Assembly (NCBI GenBank): GCA_964343605.1
Contig: CAYFKJ010000005.1
Coordinates: 310,001-374,000, forward strand
DNA length: 64,000 bases
Source: CAYFKJ01 sp964343605
GTDB lineage: Bacteria > Pseudomonadota > Alphaproteobacteria > UBA2966
Direction: 5' to 3'
The notes beneath the pieces are model-generated. The model was not told the origin of the DNA. It was given only the letters and a program-made list of their open reading frames with translations, and ran no database searches. This document shows, one piece after another, positions 62,355 through 64,000 of this stretch. Within the stretch, counting starts at the first letter, position 1; each line of letters starts with the position of its first letter. Made by a program: the position numbers and the translations under genes.

Positions 62355-63287
62355 ATGCAATTGAGCGCCCGCATACAAGATCTGATGTACCGCTTCTTCG
62401 ACGGCGACATCTGGTACAGCTTCAAGCAATCCAAGATTACGATGATTGCCGCGGTCGTCACCGTGATCATGCTGCTGGCGGCCTTCTTTGCACCGCTGAT
62501 CTCCCTGCAAAACCCCTTCGATCCGGCCAGCCTGGATCTTATGGATGCGTTCAACCCGCCGGTTTGGTCCGAGGACGGGGCGTGGGCCTTCCCGCTGGGG
62601 ACGGACGATCAGGGCCGCGACCTCTATTCCGCCATCCTCTACGGCAGCCGTTTGTCTCTGCTGATCGGTTTTGCCAGTGTCGTCTTCGCCATGTTGTTCG
62701 GCGTCACCCTCGGCCTGATTGCGGGCTACGTCGGCGGCGCCACCGACGCCGTCATCATGCGAATCGCCGATGTGCAGATCAGTTTTCCCGCCATCCTCAT
62801 CGCGCTCCTGATTGACGGCGTGGTGCGCGCCCTGCTGCCGGGCGAACGTCATGAGGAAATGGTGGTCTATGTCCTGATCCTGTCGATCGGATTGAGCCAA
62901 TGGGTGAATTTCGCCCGCACGGTACGCGGCTCGACCATGGTGGAGCGCAACAAGGAATACGTCCAGGCAGCCCGCGTGATCGGCGTGTCGCGGCTCAGGA
63001 TAATGGCGCGGCACATCCTGCCCAATGTTATGGGACCGGTGCTGGTGATCGCGACCATCACGTTGGCGACCGCAGTGCTCCTGGAAGCGACGCTTTCCTT
63101 CCTGGGTGTCGGCGTTCCGCCCACCGAACCCTCGTTGGGCACCCTGATCCGCATCGGTCAGGATTTCCTCTTCTCGGGCGAGTGGTGGATCGTCATCTTC
63201 CCCGGGGCCACGCTGGCAATTCTGGTTCTCGCGGTCAATCTCCTCGGCGACTGGATGCGTGACGCCTTCAATCCGAAACTGAGGTAG
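62355..63287 (+). CDS. Peptide-type ABC transporter permease, DppC-like
   Basis: A 310-residue permease. A first helix (ITMIAAVVTVIMLLAAFFAP), a periplasmic GTDDQGRDLYSAILYGSRLS motif characteristic of DppC/OppC, the coupling motif EYVQAARVIGVSRLRIMARH, ATLSFLGVGVPPTEPSLGTL and the terminal NLLGDWMRDAFNPKLR. It follows the DppB-like gene and is three bases before the ATPase gene. Confidence 0.94.
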   Translation: MQLSARIQDLMYRFFDGDIWYSFKQSKITMIAAVVTVIMLLAAFFAPLISLQNPFDPASLDLMDAFNPPVWSEDGAWAFPLGTDDQGRDLYSAILYGSRLSLLIGFASVVFAMLFGVTLGLIAGYVGGATDAVIMRIADVQISFPAILIALLIDGVVRALLPGERHEEMVVYVLILSIGLSQWVNFARTVRGSTMVERNKEYVQAARVIGVSRLRIMARHILPNVMGPVLVIATITLATAVLLEATLSFLGVGVPPTEPSLGTLIRIGQDFLFSGEWWIVIFPGATLAILVLAVNLLGDWMRDAFNPKLR

Positions 63288-63290
63288 CCC

Positions 63291-64000
63291 GTGGCCGCAC
63301 CTGCAAACCAACCCCTGCTCAGCGTCAGTGAACTGCGCGTCGAGTTTCCCACGCGACGCGGCACACTGGTTGCCGTCGACGGCGTTTCGCTGGATATCGC
63401 GCCGGGCGAAGTTCTGGGCGTGGTCGGCGAATCGGGCGCCGGCAAATCGATGACGGGCAATGCCGTGATCGGTCTCCTGGAACCGCCGGGCCGCATCGCG
63501 GGCGGAGAGATCCGGCTCGAGGGCGAGCGCATCGACAATCTGCCCTACGAGGAAATGCGCAAGATCCGCGGCCGGCGCATCGGCGCGATCTTTCAGGATC
63601 CGCTGACCAGCCTCAATCCGCTTTACACGGTGGGCCAGCAATTGGTGGAGACCATCACGACCCACCTCCCCGTTTCCGAACGCGAAGCCCGCGACCGGGC
63701 CGTCGGTCTCTTGGAGGAGGTCGGCATCCCCAGCGCGCGGGAGCGCATCGACCACTATCCGCACCAGTTTTCCGGCGGCATGCGCCAGCGCGTGGTGATC
63801 GCCCTGGCGCTGTGTGCCGAGCCGCGCCTGATCATCGCCGACGAGCCCACGACGGCGCTCGACGTGTCGATCCAGGCCCAGATCATTACGCTGCTGCAGC
63901 GCCTCTGCCGGGAACACCAGACGGCGGTCATGCTGGTGACCCACGACATGGGCGTGATCGCGGAGACGGCCGATCGCGTGGCCGTGATGTACGCCGGGCG
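63291..64000 (+). CDS. Peptide-type ABC transporter ATP-binding protein, DppD-like, 3' end missing
   Basis: The frame is open from the GTG at 63291 to the window end (236 codons). It reads as an OppD/DppD-type ATPase: LLSVSELRVEFPTRRGTLVA, Walker A GVVGESGAGKSMTGNAV, IFQDPLTSLNPLYTVGQQL, signature FSGGMRQRVVIALAL, Walker B LIIADEPTTALDVSIQAQI, and THDMGVIAETADRVAVMYAG. The C-terminal cluster-binding/oligopeptide-type tail lies beyond the edge. GTG start is three bases after the DppC-like stop. Confidence 0.93.
   Translation, partial: MAAPANQPLLSVSELRVEFPTRRGTLVAVDGVSLDIAPGEVLGVVGESGAGKSMTGNAVIGLLEPPGRIAGGEIRLEGERIDNLPYEEMRKIRGRRIGAIFQDPLTSLNPLYTVGQQLVETITTHLPVSEREARDRAVGLLEEVGIPSARERIDHYPHQFSGGMRQRVVIALALCAEPRLIIADEPTTALDVSIQAQIITLLQRLCREHQTAVMLVTHDMGVIAETADRVAVMYAG

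Noticed and set aside
62268..63944. A 558-codon minus-strand open frame across the permease and ATPase genes
   Set aside because: Rich in His, Arg and Gln with no domain, typical of an antisense shadow; the plus strand carries clear ABC transporter genes.

Overview
This 64 kb window looks like ordinary chromosome of a free-living, GC-rich alphaproteobacterium, most likely in or near the Rhodospirillales. The pointers are the maf-rng-yacG block, a choXWV-type choline importer, a DUF3333-type PstA, many PAS/Cache histidine kinases and dense back-to-back coding. I see no phage, plasmid, IS element, CRISPR array or rRNA. Species cannot be named from this sequence alone.

Layout. 1-2.2 kb: maf (cut by the window edge), rng (RNase E/G) and yacG. 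2.2-3.7 kb: a palindromic repeat, an orphan response regulator/HPt pair and tRNA-Phe(GAA). 3.7-9.7 kb: a thioesterase, a Sel1 protein, a coupled SAF-type oxidoreductase/amidohydrolase pair, two small secreted proteins, and a LysR regulator divergent from an AzoR-type quinone/azo reductase. 9.7-24.4 kb: signalling genes, namely a Cache-PAS hybrid kinase, a TPR-sulfotransferase fusion, a free periplasmic Cache protein next to a chemoreceptor, a double-PAS kinase, a GFA protein, cytochrome b561, an EF-hand protein divergent from an OmpR-type two-component pair, and another PAS kinase. 24.4-30.3 kb: a MatB-like acyl-CoA synthetase, a [2Fe-2S] ferredoxin, the choline ABC transporter operon (choX is interrupted by an in-frame TAG) and a DUF2848 protein. 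30.3-36.7 kb: two regulator/hybrid-kinase pairs. 36.7-41 kb: a 0.6 kb non-coding stretch with a long hairpin, then cheA, cheW and a small basic protein. 41-47.6 kb: a 1284-residue SARP-like regulator divergent from an MddA-like membrane S-methyltransferase and a soluble methyltransferase, followed by a GNAT. 47.6-50.8 kb: GH10 xylanase, NTF2-like protein, enoyl-CoA hydratase, DsbA-like isomerase. 50.8-57.5 kb: the complete phosphate regulon phoR-pstSCAB-phoU-phoB with three Pho boxes. 57.5-64 kb: a membrane PAS kinase and a dipeptide/oligopeptide-type ABC operon that runs off the window end.

How it fits together. The window is dominated by signal transduction: eight histidine kinases plus CheA, five response regulators, one HPt protein, one chemoreceptor and one SARP-like regulator. 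Its effectors are nutrient importers (phosphate, choline, peptide-like) and redox or detoxification enzymes. The most unusual locus is the SARP-like regulator with a degenerate cyclase domain. It faces an MddA-like methyltransferase across an intergenic region carrying TTTCACG repeats at SARP-type 11-bp spacing, which suggests an undescribed control circuit for volatile organosulfur (methanethiol to dimethylsulfide) or related methylation. Other points of interest are the amber codon in choX, the EF-hand protein/acidic-patch kinase locus, the free Cache protein beside a chemoreceptor, and the structured cheA leader.
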